The notes: generated from the sequence alone by a model not told the origin. Positions 18,391 through 27,664 are shown, numbered from the stretch's first letter. The stretch is 64,000 bases of DNA from Bacteroidota bacterium (GCA_025363385.1 JANYEA010000137.1:1-64000), one strand, 5' to 3'. Translations and numbers: made by a program.

Positions 18391-19488
18391 TTAGTATTTG
18401 TTAACATTAAAATTGTTGGAATGTGCCGGACCATTGATTGAACTTAAATCAATATTGGTCTGATTCACTTCACTCACCGAATGAATATCCATCAATAATT
18501 TAGGCTGCCTTCCATGATGTACTGCCGAGAAAGTTTCTGTTGGCTTTGTTAAACCAATTTTACCTGCATAATGCCCTTGGGCAATCACAGAATGTCTGTC
18601 GATCAATCTTGGCCCTTCAATTACCCAATTGGATGTTTTCTTTTTTTCGAATCTACAGTCGTTACAGATCCATTCTTCTACTTCACCCCACTCATCTTTA
18701 CGTGCAGTAACGCGGTATACCTCATCTCCTCTATTCCATAAAGTTACTTTACCGCTGCAAGTAGGACAGTCGCGGTGTGCATCCATAGGTTTCAAAAACC
18801 AAACACGGTTTTTAAAACGAAATGTTTTATCGGTTAATGCACCCACTGGGCAAACATCAATTACATTTCCAATGAAATCGTTATCTAAACTTTTCTCAAT
18901 AAATGTGGCAATTTCAGAATGATCTCCACGGTCTAAAATACCATGGGAACGTTTATCTGAAATTTGGTCGGCAGTATAAACACAACGGTAACAAAGAATG
19001 CAACGTGTCATGTGCAACTGAATATATTTTCCTATATCGTGCTTCTTAAAAGTTCTACGTTGAAATTCATAACGAGTACCATCCTTACCATGCTCATAGC
19101 TCAGATCCTGCAAATGACACTCTCCTGCCTGATCACAAATAGGGCAATCCAAAGGATGATTCAATAATAAAAACTCAACAATACTTGCCCTTGCATCTAC
19201 TACTTTCGGACTGGTAATATTTTTAACTTCCATTCCATCCATCACAGTAGTTCTGCAACTTGCTACCAACTTAGGCATTGGTCTTGGATCTTTTTCAGAA
19301 CCCTTGCTCACTTCCACTAAACAAGTACGGCATTTACCACCGCTTCCTTCCAGTTTGCTATAATAACACATAGCAGGAGGAGCCACATCGCCACCAATTT
19401 TACGTGCTGCATGTAAAATAGTAGTTCCTGCGGGCACTTCAATTGTGATGTTGTCGATGGTAACTTTAAATAATGGTGTATCTGACAT
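18391..19488 (-). CDS. nuoG: Short NuoG: complex I iron-sulfur subunit without the molybdopterin-type domain
   Basis: A 365-residue NuoG. Ligands for N1b (Cys41, 53, 56, 78), N5 (His111, Cys115, 118, 124) and N4 (Cys163, 166, 169, 213) are all present. A further CPTC (241-244) and CNDC (275-278) resemble the cluster region that opens the molybdopterin-type domain. After this the protein ends within about 90 residues, whereas classical NuoG is about 700-900 residues. No downstream fragment is present, as nuoH follows in 13 bases, so this is a compact form and not a broken gene. Similar short NuoG forms occur in Bacteroidota, as I recall. Confidence 0.93.
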   Translation of the reverse strand: MSDTPLFKVTIDNITIEVPAGTTILHAARKIGGDVAPPAMCYYSKLEGSGGKCRTCLVEVSKGSEKDPRPMPKLVASCRTTVMDGMEVKNITSPKVVDARASIVEFLLLNHPLDCPICDQAGECHLQDLSYEHGKDGTRYEFQRRTFKKHDIGKYIQLHMTRCILCYRCVYTADQISDKRSHGILDRGDHSEIATFIEKSLDNDFIGNVIDVCPVGALTDKTFRFKNRVWFLKPMDAHRDCPTCSGKVTLWNRGDEVYRVTARKDEWGEVEEWICNDCRFEKKKTSNWVIEGPRLIDRHSVIAQGHYAGKIGLTKPTETFSAVHHGRQPKLLMDIHSVSEVNQTNIDLSSINGPAHSNNFNVNKY

Positions 19489-19521
19489 AATTCAAAATTC
19501 AAAAGTCAAAATTCATAAACA

Positions 19522-20901
19522 TTAAGCTGGAACATGAATTGGGTCTGCATAATGCGCCAATCCATAATTCCTTGTTTGAGCTTCAGCAGCATGGGTTACA
19601 TGCCATTCAAACTCATCTCTAAAATGACGGATAGCAGCAGCTACAGGCCAAGATGCAGCGTCACCTAGAGGGCAAATGGTATTCCCTTCAATTTTACTCT
19701 GGATATCCCATAGCAAATCGATATCACTTAATTTTCCTTCGCCTTTTTCTAATCGCAATAATACTTTCTCCATCCAACCAGTTCCTTCTCTGCAAGGAGA
19801 ACACTGGCCACAACTTTCGTGACGGTAGAATCTGGCTAATGAATACGTATTTCTTACCACGCATTGATCTTCATCTAATACAATAAAACCTCCAGACCCC
19901 ATCATGGAACCAGTTGCAAATCCACCATCACTTAAACTTTCGTAGTTCATGTAACGTGTTTCACCCTTTGCTGTTTTCAATAAAAGATTTGCAGGGAGAA
20001 TAGGCACTGATGATCCACCTGGGATACAGGCTTTTAATCTTTTTCCATTGGGTATACCTCCACAATATTCATCACTATAAATAAATTCTTCCACAGAGAT
20101 GGTCATATCAATTTCATAAACACCTGGTTTATTGATATTGCCGCAGGCTGAAATTAATTTGGTACCGGTAGATTTACCAACACCAATCTTCGCATATTCT
20201 TCGCCACCCTCATTTATGATTGGTACTACCGCAGCTAATGTTTCTACATTGTTTACCACAGTTGGTCTACCCCAAGCCCCTTTGATAGCAGGGAAAGGGG
20301 GTTTGATACGAGGGTTACCGCGCTTACCTTCTAATGATTCTATCAGAGCTGTTTCTTCTCCGCATATATAAGCACCTGCCCCACGTTGAACATAGATTTC
20401 ACAATCGAATCCAGTACCTAAAATATTCTTTCCTAAAAATCCGTTTGCTTTTGCTTCTGCGATGGTTTGTTCCAAAATATCCGGGATCCAGGCATACTCA
20501 CCACGGATATAAATATAAGTGGCATTGCTACCTAGCGCATAAGAAGCCACGATTAATCCTTCTATTAATAAGTGCGGAATAAATTCCATCAGGTATCGAT
20601 CTTTGAAAGTACCAGGTTCGCTTTCATCTGCATTGCAAACTAAGTGACGGGGTACACCTTCTGGTTTAGCAATAAAGCTCCATTTCATTCCTGCCGGGAA
20701 TCCAGCGCCACCTCTACCACGAAGACCACTCTTTTTCACTTCTTCCACAATCTCTTCTTGTGTCATTGTTTTGAGTGCCTTTTCCACGCTGCGATATCCT
20801 CCTTCACGGCGATACACATCGTAATAGCGAATTCCTTCTACGTGTGCTTTTTCTAATAATAATTTTCTTCCCATTTTAATCCATTGCAGGGCTTTCGCCA
20901 T
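19522..20901 (-). CDS. nuoF: NADH-quinone oxidoreductase subunit F
   Basis: A 459-residue NADH-binding subunit carrying FMN and cluster N3. The nucleotide and FMN region is marked by GRGGAGFPAGMKWSF and the GEETALIESLEG block. The N3 ligands lie in ESCGQCSPCREG and the later NTICPLGD Cys. It is the electron entry point from NADH into complex I. It sits between nuoE (23 bases upstream) and nuoG. The presence of nuoE, nuoF and nuoG argues for true NADH oxidation, not a ferredoxin-only 11-subunit complex. Confidence 0.97.
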   Translation of the reverse strand: MAKALQWIKMGRKLLLEKAHVEGIRYYDVYRREGGYRSVEKALKTMTQEEIVEEVKKSGLRGRGGAGFPAGMKWSFIAKPEGVPRHLVCNADESEPGTFKDRYLMEFIPHLLIEGLIVASYALGSNATYIYIRGEYAWIPDILEQTIAEAKANGFLGKNILGTGFDCEIYVQRGAGAYICGEETALIESLEGKRGNPRIKPPFPAIKGAWGRPTVVNNVETLAAVVPIINEGGEEYAKIGVGKSTGTKLISACGNINKPGVYEIDMTISVEEFIYSDEYCGGIPNGKRLKACIPGGSSVPILPANLLLKTAKGETRYMNYESLSDGGFATGSMMGSGGFIVLDEDQCVVRNTYSLARFYRHESCGQCSPCREGTGWMEKVLLRLEKGEGKLSDIDLLWDIQSKIEGNTICPLGDAASWPVAAAIRHFRDEFEWHVTHAAEAQTRNYGLAHYADPIHVPA

Positions 20902-20924
20902 TCGTTGATTTAAATATTTTCTAC

Positions 20925-21434
20925 CTAATTATTGGCAGCTGCAGCAGCTCTGCATTCAGCAATAATTGTATCTACTTTATCTTTTGTTAAGTGCTCTCTA
21001 TAATGTTTTCCCAACTGCATCATTGGGGCATAACCGCATGCACCTAAACACTCTGCAGTTTTTAAAGTAAATAAGCCATCTGCAGTTGTTTCGCCTGGCT
21101 TGATTCCTAATGTTGCGCTGATATAGTCAATGATTTGATCACTACCGTTCAACATGCAGGGGCCGGTTTGACAAACTTCAAACACATATTTACCAACTGG
21201 CTTAGTATTGTACATGCTATAGAATGTAGCCACTTCATACACTTCGATGGGCTCGATCTGTAATAGAGAAGCCACATAGTTCATCGTTTCTGCACTAAGC
21301 CAACCACCGAAATTATCTTGTGCTAAATGCAACAAAGGCAAGAGTGCACTCTTTTGCTTTCCTTCCGGATAGCGAGCTATGATCTCTTTCACTTTCGTTA
21401 GTTTTTCTTCTGAAAATTGTACCATATCAATCAT
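20925..21434 (-). CDS. nuoE: NADH-quinone oxidoreductase subunit E
   Basis: A thioredoxin-like [2Fe-2S] subunit of 169 residues carrying cluster N1a. Its four Cys ligands lie in EVCQTGPCML and AECLGACGYAP. A TTG six bases upstream (21440) keeps the frame open, but the ATG at 21434 is the more ordinary start; a third choice is the ATG at 21425. The gap to nuoD is 19 bases. It forms the NADH dehydrogenase module with NuoF and NuoG. Confidence 0.95.
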   Translation of the reverse strand: MIDMVQFSEEKLTKVKEIIARYPEGKQKSALLPLLHLAQDNFGGWLSAETMNYVASLLQIEPIEVYEVATFYSMYNTKPVGKYVFEVCQTGPCMLNGSDQIIDYISATLGIKPGETTADGLFTLKTAECLGACGYAPMMQLGKHYREHLTKDKVDTIIAECRAAAAANN

Positions 21435-21453
21435 TTTCAATAAATCAATTTCT

Positions 21454-22686
21454 TTATGCGTCTAGTTCGCCAGCAATTAAATTCAGACTACTCATTACTA
21501 CGATCGCATCACTTAACATTCCTCCTACAACCATTTCAGGGTAAGCCTGATAGTAGATAAATGAGGGTCTGCGAAAATGCAAACGGAAAGGTGTTCTACC
21601 GCCATCGCTAATTAAATAAAATCCCAACTCACCGTTTCCTCCTTCTACAGAATGATACACTTCTCCTTTGGGCATTTCCACTTCACCCATCACTATTTTA
21701 AAGTGCCAGATCAAAGCTTCCATTTTAGTATATACATCTTCTTTCTTAGGCAAGTAATATTCTGGAACGTCTGCATGAAACACTTCCGCTTCAGCACCTT
21801 TAAATTCCTGTACTTTTTGATAAGCCTGGTTTATAAGGCTCAAGCTTTGCCACATTTCTTCGTTACGAACCAAGAAACGATCATAGCTATCTCCAGTTGT
21901 TCCAACAGGCACTTTAAAATCAAAGTCTTCGTAGCTGCTATACGGACTATGAACGCGTACATCATAGTCAACACCAGCAGCGCGTAAATTCGGACCAGTA
22001 AATCCATAATTCAAAGCGCGAGCTGCACTGATGGCTCCAGTACCAATGGTACGTTCCATAAAAATTCTATTGCGCGTAAATAGGTTTTCTAATTCACGCA
22101 AAGCAGCTGGATATTCTTTTAAGAATTTCTCGAGTTTCGTAAATGCTGTATTTGTGAAATTCCTTTCAAAGCCGCCAATACGCCCAATATTAGTAGTAAG
22201 ACGGGACCCACATATTTCTTCATATATCTCGTAAATTAATTCGCGGTATTGCATGATGTACATGAAACCTGTATAAGCGCCAGTATCTACACCCATGATA
22301 GAATTACAGATCAGGTGATCTGAGATTCTAGATAATTCCATGATGATGATACGTAAGTAATCAACACGCTTAGGTGTTTGAACATCTAATAGTTTTTCGC
22401 AGGTCAAGTGCCAACCCATATTATTGATGGGACTACTACAATAATTCAATCGGTCTGTTAATGTAGTAATCTGGTATAAAGGTCTGCGTTCAGCAAGTTT
22501 TTCAAAAGCCCGATGGATATATCCTACTGTTTGTTCTGTAGAAATAATCTGCTCCCCATCGAGTTCCATGATGTTTTGAAATACACCGTGTGTGGCAGGG
22601 TGTGTAGGACCTACGTTTAAAGTAGTAGTCTGCTTTTCAATAGAACCTTCTGGTAATTTAATATGGTGTTGGTGATGTTCTGTCAT
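21454..22686 (-). CDS. nuoD: NADH-quinone oxidoreductase subunit D
   Basis: A 410-residue 49-kDa-type subunit that lines the quinone site with NuoB. It is related to [NiFe]-hydrogenase large subunits. Family blocks: NVGPTHPATHGVFQ near the N-terminus, GYIHRAFEKLAERR, and a C-terminal FRLHFRRPSFIYYQAYPEM. The His in PTHPATHG contacts the quinone head group. The frame is open to a TTG at 22692, but the ATG at 22686, followed by a His-rich stretch, is preferred. It is separate from nuoC (46-base gap), unlike the nuoCD fusion of enterobacteria. Confidence 0.96.
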   Translation of the reverse strand: MTEHHQHHIKLPEGSIEKQTTTLNVGPTHPATHGVFQNIMELDGEQIISTEQTVGYIHRAFEKLAERRPLYQITTLTDRLNYCSSPINNMGWHLTCEKLLDVQTPKRVDYLRIIIMELSRISDHLICNSIMGVDTGAYTGFMYIMQYRELIYEIYEEICGSRLTTNIGRIGGFERNFTNTAFTKLEKFLKEYPAALRELENLFTRNRIFMERTIGTGAISAARALNYGFTGPNLRAAGVDYDVRVHSPYSSYEDFDFKVPVGTTGDSYDRFLVRNEEMWQSLSLINQAYQKVQEFKGAEAEVFHADVPEYYLPKKEDVYTKMEALIWHFKIVMGEVEMPKGEVYHSVEGGNGELGFYLISDGGRTPFRLHFRRPSFIYYQAYPEMVVGGMLSDAIVVMSSLNLIAGELDA

Positions 22687-22732
22687 ATCCAAACCCCGAG
22701 GGGCTTATTTATTTTAATTAATCAACTTTAAT

Positions 22733-23239
22733 TTAACCCCTACCAAACATTTGATCGTCTTTATCGATACGTGTTTGATCTTCCAGAGGATATTCTTTCC
22801 TTAATGGGAAATAATCCATTTCATCTACATTTAAAATACGCTTTAAATTTTCATGCCCTACAAAGTTAATTCCGAAAAAATCGTAGGTTTCTCTTTCCAT
22901 CCAGTTGGCTGAAGAGAATAATTTACAAGCCGTGAAAATGTCTGGAGAAACAATATCAGTATAGACGGTTAAGCGAATTCGCACATTGTCTTTTAAATTG
23001 TGCAAGTGGTATACCACAGCCAATTCCCTTCCAAGTTGATCTGGATAATTAACGGCAGTAAGGTCTGTTAGAAATTGAAAATTCAAATCTGCTTCGTCGT
23101 ATAAAAATTGTAATACTTTCAAGTTCTGTTCTTTGGCAGCTTCAAAACTGAGCATGCCATAAGGAGATTGAAAATTGGAAACTAGGTCTCCAAATTTTTC
23201 AGATAGTCTTAGTTGAATATGTTCTTGTGTTAATGCCAT
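22733..23239 (-). CDS. nuoC: NADH-quinone oxidoreductase subunit C
   Basis: A 168-residue 30-kDa-type peripheral subunit. The C-terminal signature region is WMERETYDFFGINFVGHENLK (20 or so residues), followed by the RKEYPLED motif. It supports the assembly of NuoD and NuoB near the quinone site. It lies 10 bases after nuoB. Normal length for a stand-alone NuoC. Confidence 0.95.
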   Translation of the reverse strand: MALTQEHIQLRLSEKFGDLVSNFQSPYGMLSFEAAKEQNLKVLQFLYDEADLNFQFLTDLTAVNYPDQLGRELAVVYHLHNLKDNVRIRLTVYTDIVSPDIFTACKLFSSANWMERETYDFFGINFVGHENLKRILNVDEMDYFPLRKEYPLEDQTRIDKDDQMFGRG

Positions 23240-23249
23240 TTCGTTTTTA

Positions 23250-23840
23250 TTATTCTATTCCGTAACTATTCATCAACGCTTTGTATTGTTCACTATTTCT
23301 TCTTCTTATGCTTTCCTGACCTACGAGATCCTGGATCTTCATAAACCCATCCAGAACTGCTTCAGGGCGTGGAGGGCAACCAGGAATATACACATCAACC
23401 GGTATAATCTGGTCAATACCTTGTAGTACACTATAGGTATCAAAAATACCACCGCTACTTGCACAAGCACCCATGGCAATTACCCATCTAGGTTCTGCCA
23501 TTTGCAAATAAACCTGACGAACTACGGGTCCCATTTTTTTAGAGATTGTACCCATTACCATTAACAGATCACACTGACGGGGAGAGAAACCAACTCTTTC
23601 AGCACCAAATCGAGCCAAATCATAGTGAGAGGCCATGGTAGCCATGAATTCTATACCACAACAAGAAGTGGCAAAAGGAAGGGGCCACAAACTATTTTTT
23701 CTAGCCAGGCCTACAACATCACTTAAGCGTGCAGAAAAGAAACCTTCACCAGCGTAGCCTTCGGGGGCTTCTGCCATAGAGATCGCTTCAGAAATTTTAG
23801 ACTCAGTGGGATGAATATTAAATCTTACCGGACGAGACAT
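23250..23840 (-). CDS. nuoB: NADH-quinone oxidoreductase subunit B
   Basis: A 196-residue subunit that holds the terminal cluster N2, which hands electrons to quinone. The unusual tandem cysteine ligands Cys60-Cys61 (ATSCCGIEFMA) are present, with Cys126 (GACASSGG) and Cys155 (IPGCPPRPEA). It is separated from nuoA by 103 bases of AT-rich sequence, the largest gap in the operon, where I see no terminator. Confidence 0.97.
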   Translation of the reverse strand: MSRPVRFNIHPTESKISEAISMAEAPEGYAGEGFFSARLSDVVGLARKNSLWPLPFATSCCGIEFMATMASHYDLARFGAERVGFSPRQCDLLMVMGTISKKMGPVVRQVYLQMAEPRWVIAMGACASSGGIFDTYSVLQGIDQIIPVDVYIPGCPPRPEAVLDGFMKIQDLVGQESIRRRNSEQYKALMNSYGIE

Positions 23841-23943
23841 AATTTATTCAAAATTTAAAATTCAAAAAAATCAAAACAATACTGTTATAACCTTTCAGTT
23901 CAATATATGTTCGCTTTGAAGTTTGCTTCAAAGAAAGCAAAAC

Positions 23944-24345
23944 CTAATCTTCCCATTTTAGAGCTCCTTTCTTGAGGATATAAATGAATCCTACCAAGAA
24001 AAATCCTACAAACATGAGTAATGCACTAAACCCAGACCAGCCTAATTCCCTGAAATTAACTGCATAGGGATAGAAAAAAATAACTTCCACATCGAATAAT
24101 ACAAATAAGATTGCTACCAGAAAGTACTTGATCGCCATTGGCTGACGCGCGTTTCCGTGAGATTCGATACCACTTGTAAAGTTTTCGAGCTTGTCGTTTG
24201 TTTTTCTTTTAGGACCCACCCAGGCAGAAAGTCCAATCATTGCAGCCACAAAACCCGCTGCAAAAATTAATTGAATCCCGATAGGGAGATAATTTGCTGC
24301 AGAATTTGATTCGTTAACATCCAATAAAAATGAAATCCAACTCAT
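23944..24345 (-). CDS. nuoA: NADH-quinone oxidoreductase subunit A
   Basis: First gene of the operon. A 133-residue, three-helix subunit with the family block KYFLVAILFVLFDVEVIFFYP, which contains the conserved acidic residues next to the quinone tunnel, preceded by the cytoplasmic loop with FTSGIESHGNARQ. The ATG at 24345 lies 20 bases after a perfect TAnnTTTG box. The fourteen nuo genes that follow are all co-directional. Confidence 0.96.
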   Translation of the reverse strand: MSWISFLLDVNESNSAANYLPIGIQLIFAAGFVAAMIGLSAWVGPKRKTNDKLENFTSGIESHGNARQPMAIKYFLVAILFVLFDVEVIFFYPYAVNFRELGWSGFSALLMFVGFFLVGFIYILKKGALKWED

Positions 24346-24365
24346 GAGAAGCGTTTAAAGTGCTG

Positions 24366-24373
24366 CAAAAATA
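24366..24373 (-). promoter_or_regulatory. Candidate -7 box of the nuo operon
   Basis: The minus strand reads TATTTTTG, a full TAnnTTTG match, 20 bases before the nuoA ATG and directly after the terminator of the upstream TPR gene. The nearest TTG upstream is about 31 bases away, further than the usual spacing, so the -33 part is unresolved. Confidence 0.5.
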
Positions 24374-24389
24374 AGCCTGTATGAGATAT

Positions 24390-24427
24390 AAAAGAAAAAC
24401 TCCCCAAAATAGGGGAGCTTTTCTTTT
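24390..24427 (-). terminator. Intrinsic terminator between the TPR gene and nuoA
   Basis: AAAAGAAAAACTCCCC pairs with GGGGAGCTTTTCTTTT with one mismatch around a six-base loop. The stem is flanked by A and T runs, so it works on either strand. It separates the TPR gene transcript from the nuo operon. Confidence 0.8.
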
Positions 24428-24477
24428 ATAATTCTTAAGAAATAAGACATAAATAATATTATTTAGGTCCATTCTCA

Positions 24478-26256
24478 TTATTTCTTACCCTGAGGTTTTG
24501 TGTAATAATCTATATTTTTCTGAAGTTCTGCCTTTACACCCACCGCAAACTTGTTATTATCGTCTGTCGGATCCGGATATTTTTGTAACATACTATCTGT
24601 TACCAATAGTCCTTTTTGGCATAGATCTAAGAACTGATCCACAACTGGAGTTCTTGTACCGTCGCTCTTAACCTTAAAATCGGGGTTCTTTTTGAGTGTA
24701 TTTGTCTTACTGATATAGTAAAGAATAATATAATATTCATTCAAGAATATATCTTTTTTAAACTTCTCTTTTTTCACTACTGTGTAAACAGAATCTAAAT
24801 ATTGTAAATATTCAACTCCTGAGCCAGTGGTAGTGTCCGGATCAGATGCTATAGAAGCTTTTTTAAAGAAGCTATAAGGCTGTGGCTTATCAGGATAAGC
24901 AGCCATATATTTTTTTGCTAATTCAATTGTCTGAGGTATATCTTTTGCATTTAAAGCTGCACTGGTAAGACGATAATAATCTCCTTCGCCCATGGCACCT
25001 TTTGCTTCAACTACTTTTCTCATCCAAAACAATTGCTCCTTATACATTTTAGCTTTACCATAGATATCAGCTGCCTGATTCATATAGTTTAACTTATTTA
25101 CGCGAGATGTATCGTTTCCAATTGCCTGCTCTAAATATCCAACTGTTTGTGATTCATTACCAGGGAATTTAGATAATAATTTTACAGCCAGATCATAATC
25201 TGTAGATTGAATATCCAATTTAGCATTGAAGAACTTTACCACATTATCTTTTGCCTTTACTGAATCACCTAAACGATCATAGTTATACGCATACAATATA
25301 CTCAAACGAGGTACTGCTGCCAATCCTGCAGAAGTTTCAATTTCTTTCACTTTTACTAAAGACTCGTTGTATTTACCAGCACGGAATAAGTACTCTGCAT
25401 AAAAAAAATCGTTTAAAGGATCTTTATCGGCGTATTTCAAAAAGTCGTCCAAATATCCTTTTGCTTTAGCTACATCTCTATTAGCATAGTAGTTAAACAG
25501 TTCTAAATAAGGAGCTGGAAATGCAGGCTCGGCCTGAATAGCACCATTAAAGAAAAGTTCTAATGATTCTTTGTTATTCTGACTTTGATAGATTTTACCA
25601 GTACGCCATTTTGCTCTTCCACTTTTTGTGTCACGAAGGTCTGCTTCCTGAAATGCTTTTACTGCTTCACCACCATTTTCAGCTCCCAACTTCAAATAAC
25701 AAACCCCCATATTAAAATAAATATCAGAGCTGTTTAAGTCGATGATTGCTGCTTGTTTTAATTTTTCGATACCATATAATGGGTCGCCCATGGTAGAGCT
25801 ACCTAAAGAGTTGGCAAAGCCAATAGCATTAAGAATTGCCGCACTTGGTTTTCCTTTGTTTTTACCTTTTGTTTCAGTTGTAGTTGTAATAGCTTGCTCG
25901 AACTTTTGTTTTGCAGCATTTACATTATTTCCATCTAAGATATCCATGGTACCCTGGCCAACCCAGATCAATGGGTCATTAACGCCATCTTGTAATGCTT
26001 TTTGATAAAGTGCTCTTGCTGAAGCTACTCCATCTTTCGAAAGCACTTCTCTATTCTTTGCTACATCAGCAATTCCCAACCAATAAATTGCTTGTGGATC
26101 CTTAGGATTAGCATCATAGGCTTTTTGTAATACCGCCTTTGCACTATTGTTTTTATAAACGTACTGTAACAATTTGACACCTTCTTGAACTGACTGTGCC
26201 ATTGCACACTGTACTAAAAACAGTGCTGCTAACATCATCGATACGATCTTCTTCAT
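24478..26256 (-). CDS. Exported tetratricopeptide-repeat protein
   Basis: A 592-residue protein with a signal peptide (MKKIVSMMLAALFLVQCAMAQ) and repeated helical TPR-like units across its length, for example AIYWLGIADVAKN, SDIYFNMGVCYLKLG and AKWRTGKIYQSQ. TPRs mediate protein contacts. The protein is likely periplasmic or attached to the envelope. It follows a PstS-like lipoprotein gene by 24 bases and is probably co-transcribed. In other Bacteroidota I recall this pair next to Ton-system genes, which suggests an envelope energy or transport role, but no function is shown. Confidence 0.82.
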   Translation of the reverse strand: MKKIVSMMLAALFLVQCAMAQSVQEGVKLLQYVYKNNSAKAVLQKAYDANPKDPQAIYWLGIADVAKNREVLSKDGVASARALYQKALQDGVNDPLIWVGQGTMDILDGNNVNAAKQKFEQAITTTTETKGKNKGKPSAAILNAIGFANSLGSSTMGDPLYGIEKLKQAAIIDLNSSDIYFNMGVCYLKLGAENGGEAVKAFQEADLRDTKSGRAKWRTGKIYQSQNNKESLELFFNGAIQAEPAFPAPYLELFNYYANRDVAKAKGYLDDFLKYADKDPLNDFFYAEYLFRAGKYNESLVKVKEIETSAGLAAVPRLSILYAYNYDRLGDSVKAKDNVVKFFNAKLDIQSTDYDLAVKLLSKFPGNESQTVGYLEQAIGNDTSRVNKLNYMNQAADIYGKAKMYKEQLFWMRKVVEAKGAMGEGDYYRLTSAALNAKDIPQTIELAKKYMAAYPDKPQPYSFFKKASIASDPDTTTGSGVEYLQYLDSVYTVVKKEKFKKDIFLNEYYIILYYISKTNTLKKNPDFKVKSDGTRTPVVDQFLDLCQKGLLVTDSMLQKYPDPTDDNNKFAVGVKAELQKNIDYYTKPQGKK

Positions 26257-26280
26257 TGGTCGAAATTTATAATTGTTGCT

Positions 26281-27210
26281 TTAATCTGACTCTTTTATTT
26301 TTCCTGATCTTACTTTAAAATTCATTTTTGCAGGTACCAGGAGTGCCCTTTTAAAAATTAATTGTCCTCTTTCAAGGCTCATGAAATTCATAAAACCCGT
26401 TCCGAGGCCCGCTGAATTTTCTTTTAATATATAGTACATAGGTCTTGGTAAAGGGTACTGTGCGTAAGAAATGGTAGCCTGTGAGGGCTTTGCAAAAAAT
26501 CCTTTTTCTATACACCGAACGCATTCAACCAATGCCAACCTTATTTTTTTCAGGTTTTCCTGTTGCTTCGGATCATAACTATCTCCCACCCAACTCAATC
26601 CTACAAACCCCACCACATTCTCATTCTTTGATACAATGTCCACTACATCTTCACTATTCTTTGAGGCAACTACATTGGCCCCAAACGCTGCACCTCTTAA
26701 TACAGAATCTTTTAAAAAACGAACCGTACTTGTGGCATTTTTCCCATCCATCACAGCAATTCTTTTGCTTTTCCCGCTTAGTATATCTTTCAAATCATTC
26801 ATTGTAAATACACTGTCTACAGAGGCATGATTCACAATTACAGCAACTGCATCATATGCAAGAACAGCAAACTGTGGGCGGTAACCTAAACTTGATTCAA
26901 AGATCGATGATTCCTGTTTCGATAGTCCCCGAGCAATTAAAATCATTCTGGTACTATCGTTCTGTAAGTCTTTTAAGCACTCTACTTCTGGCTTATAACT
27001 CACAATTATTTTTGTATCTGGAAAAGTGGAATGATACATTTTAATCTGTTCTTCCATTACTGGCTTAAAACTTTCATCAACACTAATTCGGATGGTTCCT
27101 TTATTCGGTGTATCACGATCGTCTTTTACTTCTCCTCCTTTACCTTTACAAGCCGCAAAGAAAAGCAAAACAGCTAAAATCAAAAAACTATGTTTCATCC
27201 TTTCCTTCAT
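26281..27210 (-). CDS. PstS-like substrate-binding lipoprotein
   Basis: A 309-residue protein with a lipoprotein signal (FLILAVLLFFAAC, Cys as the lipid site) and a periplasmic binding-protein fold of the PstS type: GTIRISVDESFKPVMEEQIK, NATSTVRFLKDSVL and NENVVGFVGLSWVGD, then a C-terminal YPLPRPMYYILKE. Related proteins bind phosphate for PstSCAB, but no pst permease or ATPase genes are nearby, so phosphate uptake is not implied. The ATG at 27210 lies two bases after the upstream stop; an overlapping GTG at 27213 is possible. Confidence 0.85.
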   Translation of the reverse strand: MKERMKHSFLILAVLLFFAACKGKGGEVKDDRDTPNKGTIRISVDESFKPVMEEQIKMYHSTFPDTKIIVSYKPEVECLKDLQNDSTRMILIARGLSKQESSIFESSLGYRPQFAVLAYDAVAVIVNHASVDSVFTMNDLKDILSGKSKRIAVMDGKNATSTVRFLKDSVLRGAAFGANVVASKNSEDVVDIVSKNENVVGFVGLSWVGDSYDPKQQENLKKIRLALVECVRCIEKGFFAKPSQATISYAQYPLPRPMYYILKENSAGLGTGFMNFMSLERGQLIFKRALLVPAKMNFKVRSGKIKESD

Positions 27211-27212
27211 CA

Positions 27213-27446
27213 CTAATAATCTCTCTTAATTCCTCTATATAATCTAAATCCCCCATACAAAACACAGATTCCACCAAAAAGGTATCGAAATGTGTCGTCG
27301 ATTGACATGATCTGCTCAATTTTTAACTTTTCTGCAAAGATCATCACCACTGCCATTCCTAAAATTAACAGTGCCATTACAAGATCATAAGTCATGCGCA
27401 TGAGCGTATAACTTTTCTGTTGTCTTTCTTTAAAACTCTCTTGCAT
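27213..27446 (-). CDS. Small membrane protein of unknown function
   Basis: A 77-residue protein with two predicted membrane helices: YDLVMALLILGMAVVMIFAEKL (split about 18-39) and YLFGGICVLYGGFRLYRGI near the C-terminus. No family is recognised with certainty. It is the first gene of a three-gene unit with the PstS-like lipoprotein and the TPR protein, only two bases from the next start, so the three probably act together in the envelope. Confidence 0.75.
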   Translation of the reverse strand: MQESFKERQQKSYTLMRMTYDLVMALLILGMAVVMIFAEKLKIEQIMSIDDTFRYLFGGICVLYGGFRLYRGIKRDY

Positions 27447-27664
27447 GTGTCTACCAATTGAACAGGGTGGGCAATTTAGTTAATAATTGCATTGGGTAAA
27501 TCAAAAAAGGCCGTCAATTCCAAACAAAAACCTTGTTTTATACTTAGATTCGAAAATTTATTAATTCCATAACTAAAAAACAATAAATAAACTAATAATC
27601 GTTAGTTAAAACAAGCCACTGCAAGCGTTTTAAACGACATTCATTTTATTTATCATTTAAGCCT
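27447..27664. other. AT-rich intergenic region before the phosphatase remnant
   Basis: No gene is visible. It holds a small inverted repeat, AACTAA-TAATCG-TTAGTT (about 27590-27607), and a wider pair, CTTGTTTTA near 27533 and TAAAACAAG near 27606. Both are short and AT-rich. It must contain the promoter of the minus-strand small membrane protein, but no clear TAnnTTTG box is seen. Confidence 0.3.

Noticed and set aside
27533-27614. Distant inverted repeat CTTGTTTTA / TAAAACAAG as a structured RNA
   Set aside because: Nine AT-rich bases more than 60 bases apart are expected by chance in such AT-rich DNA.
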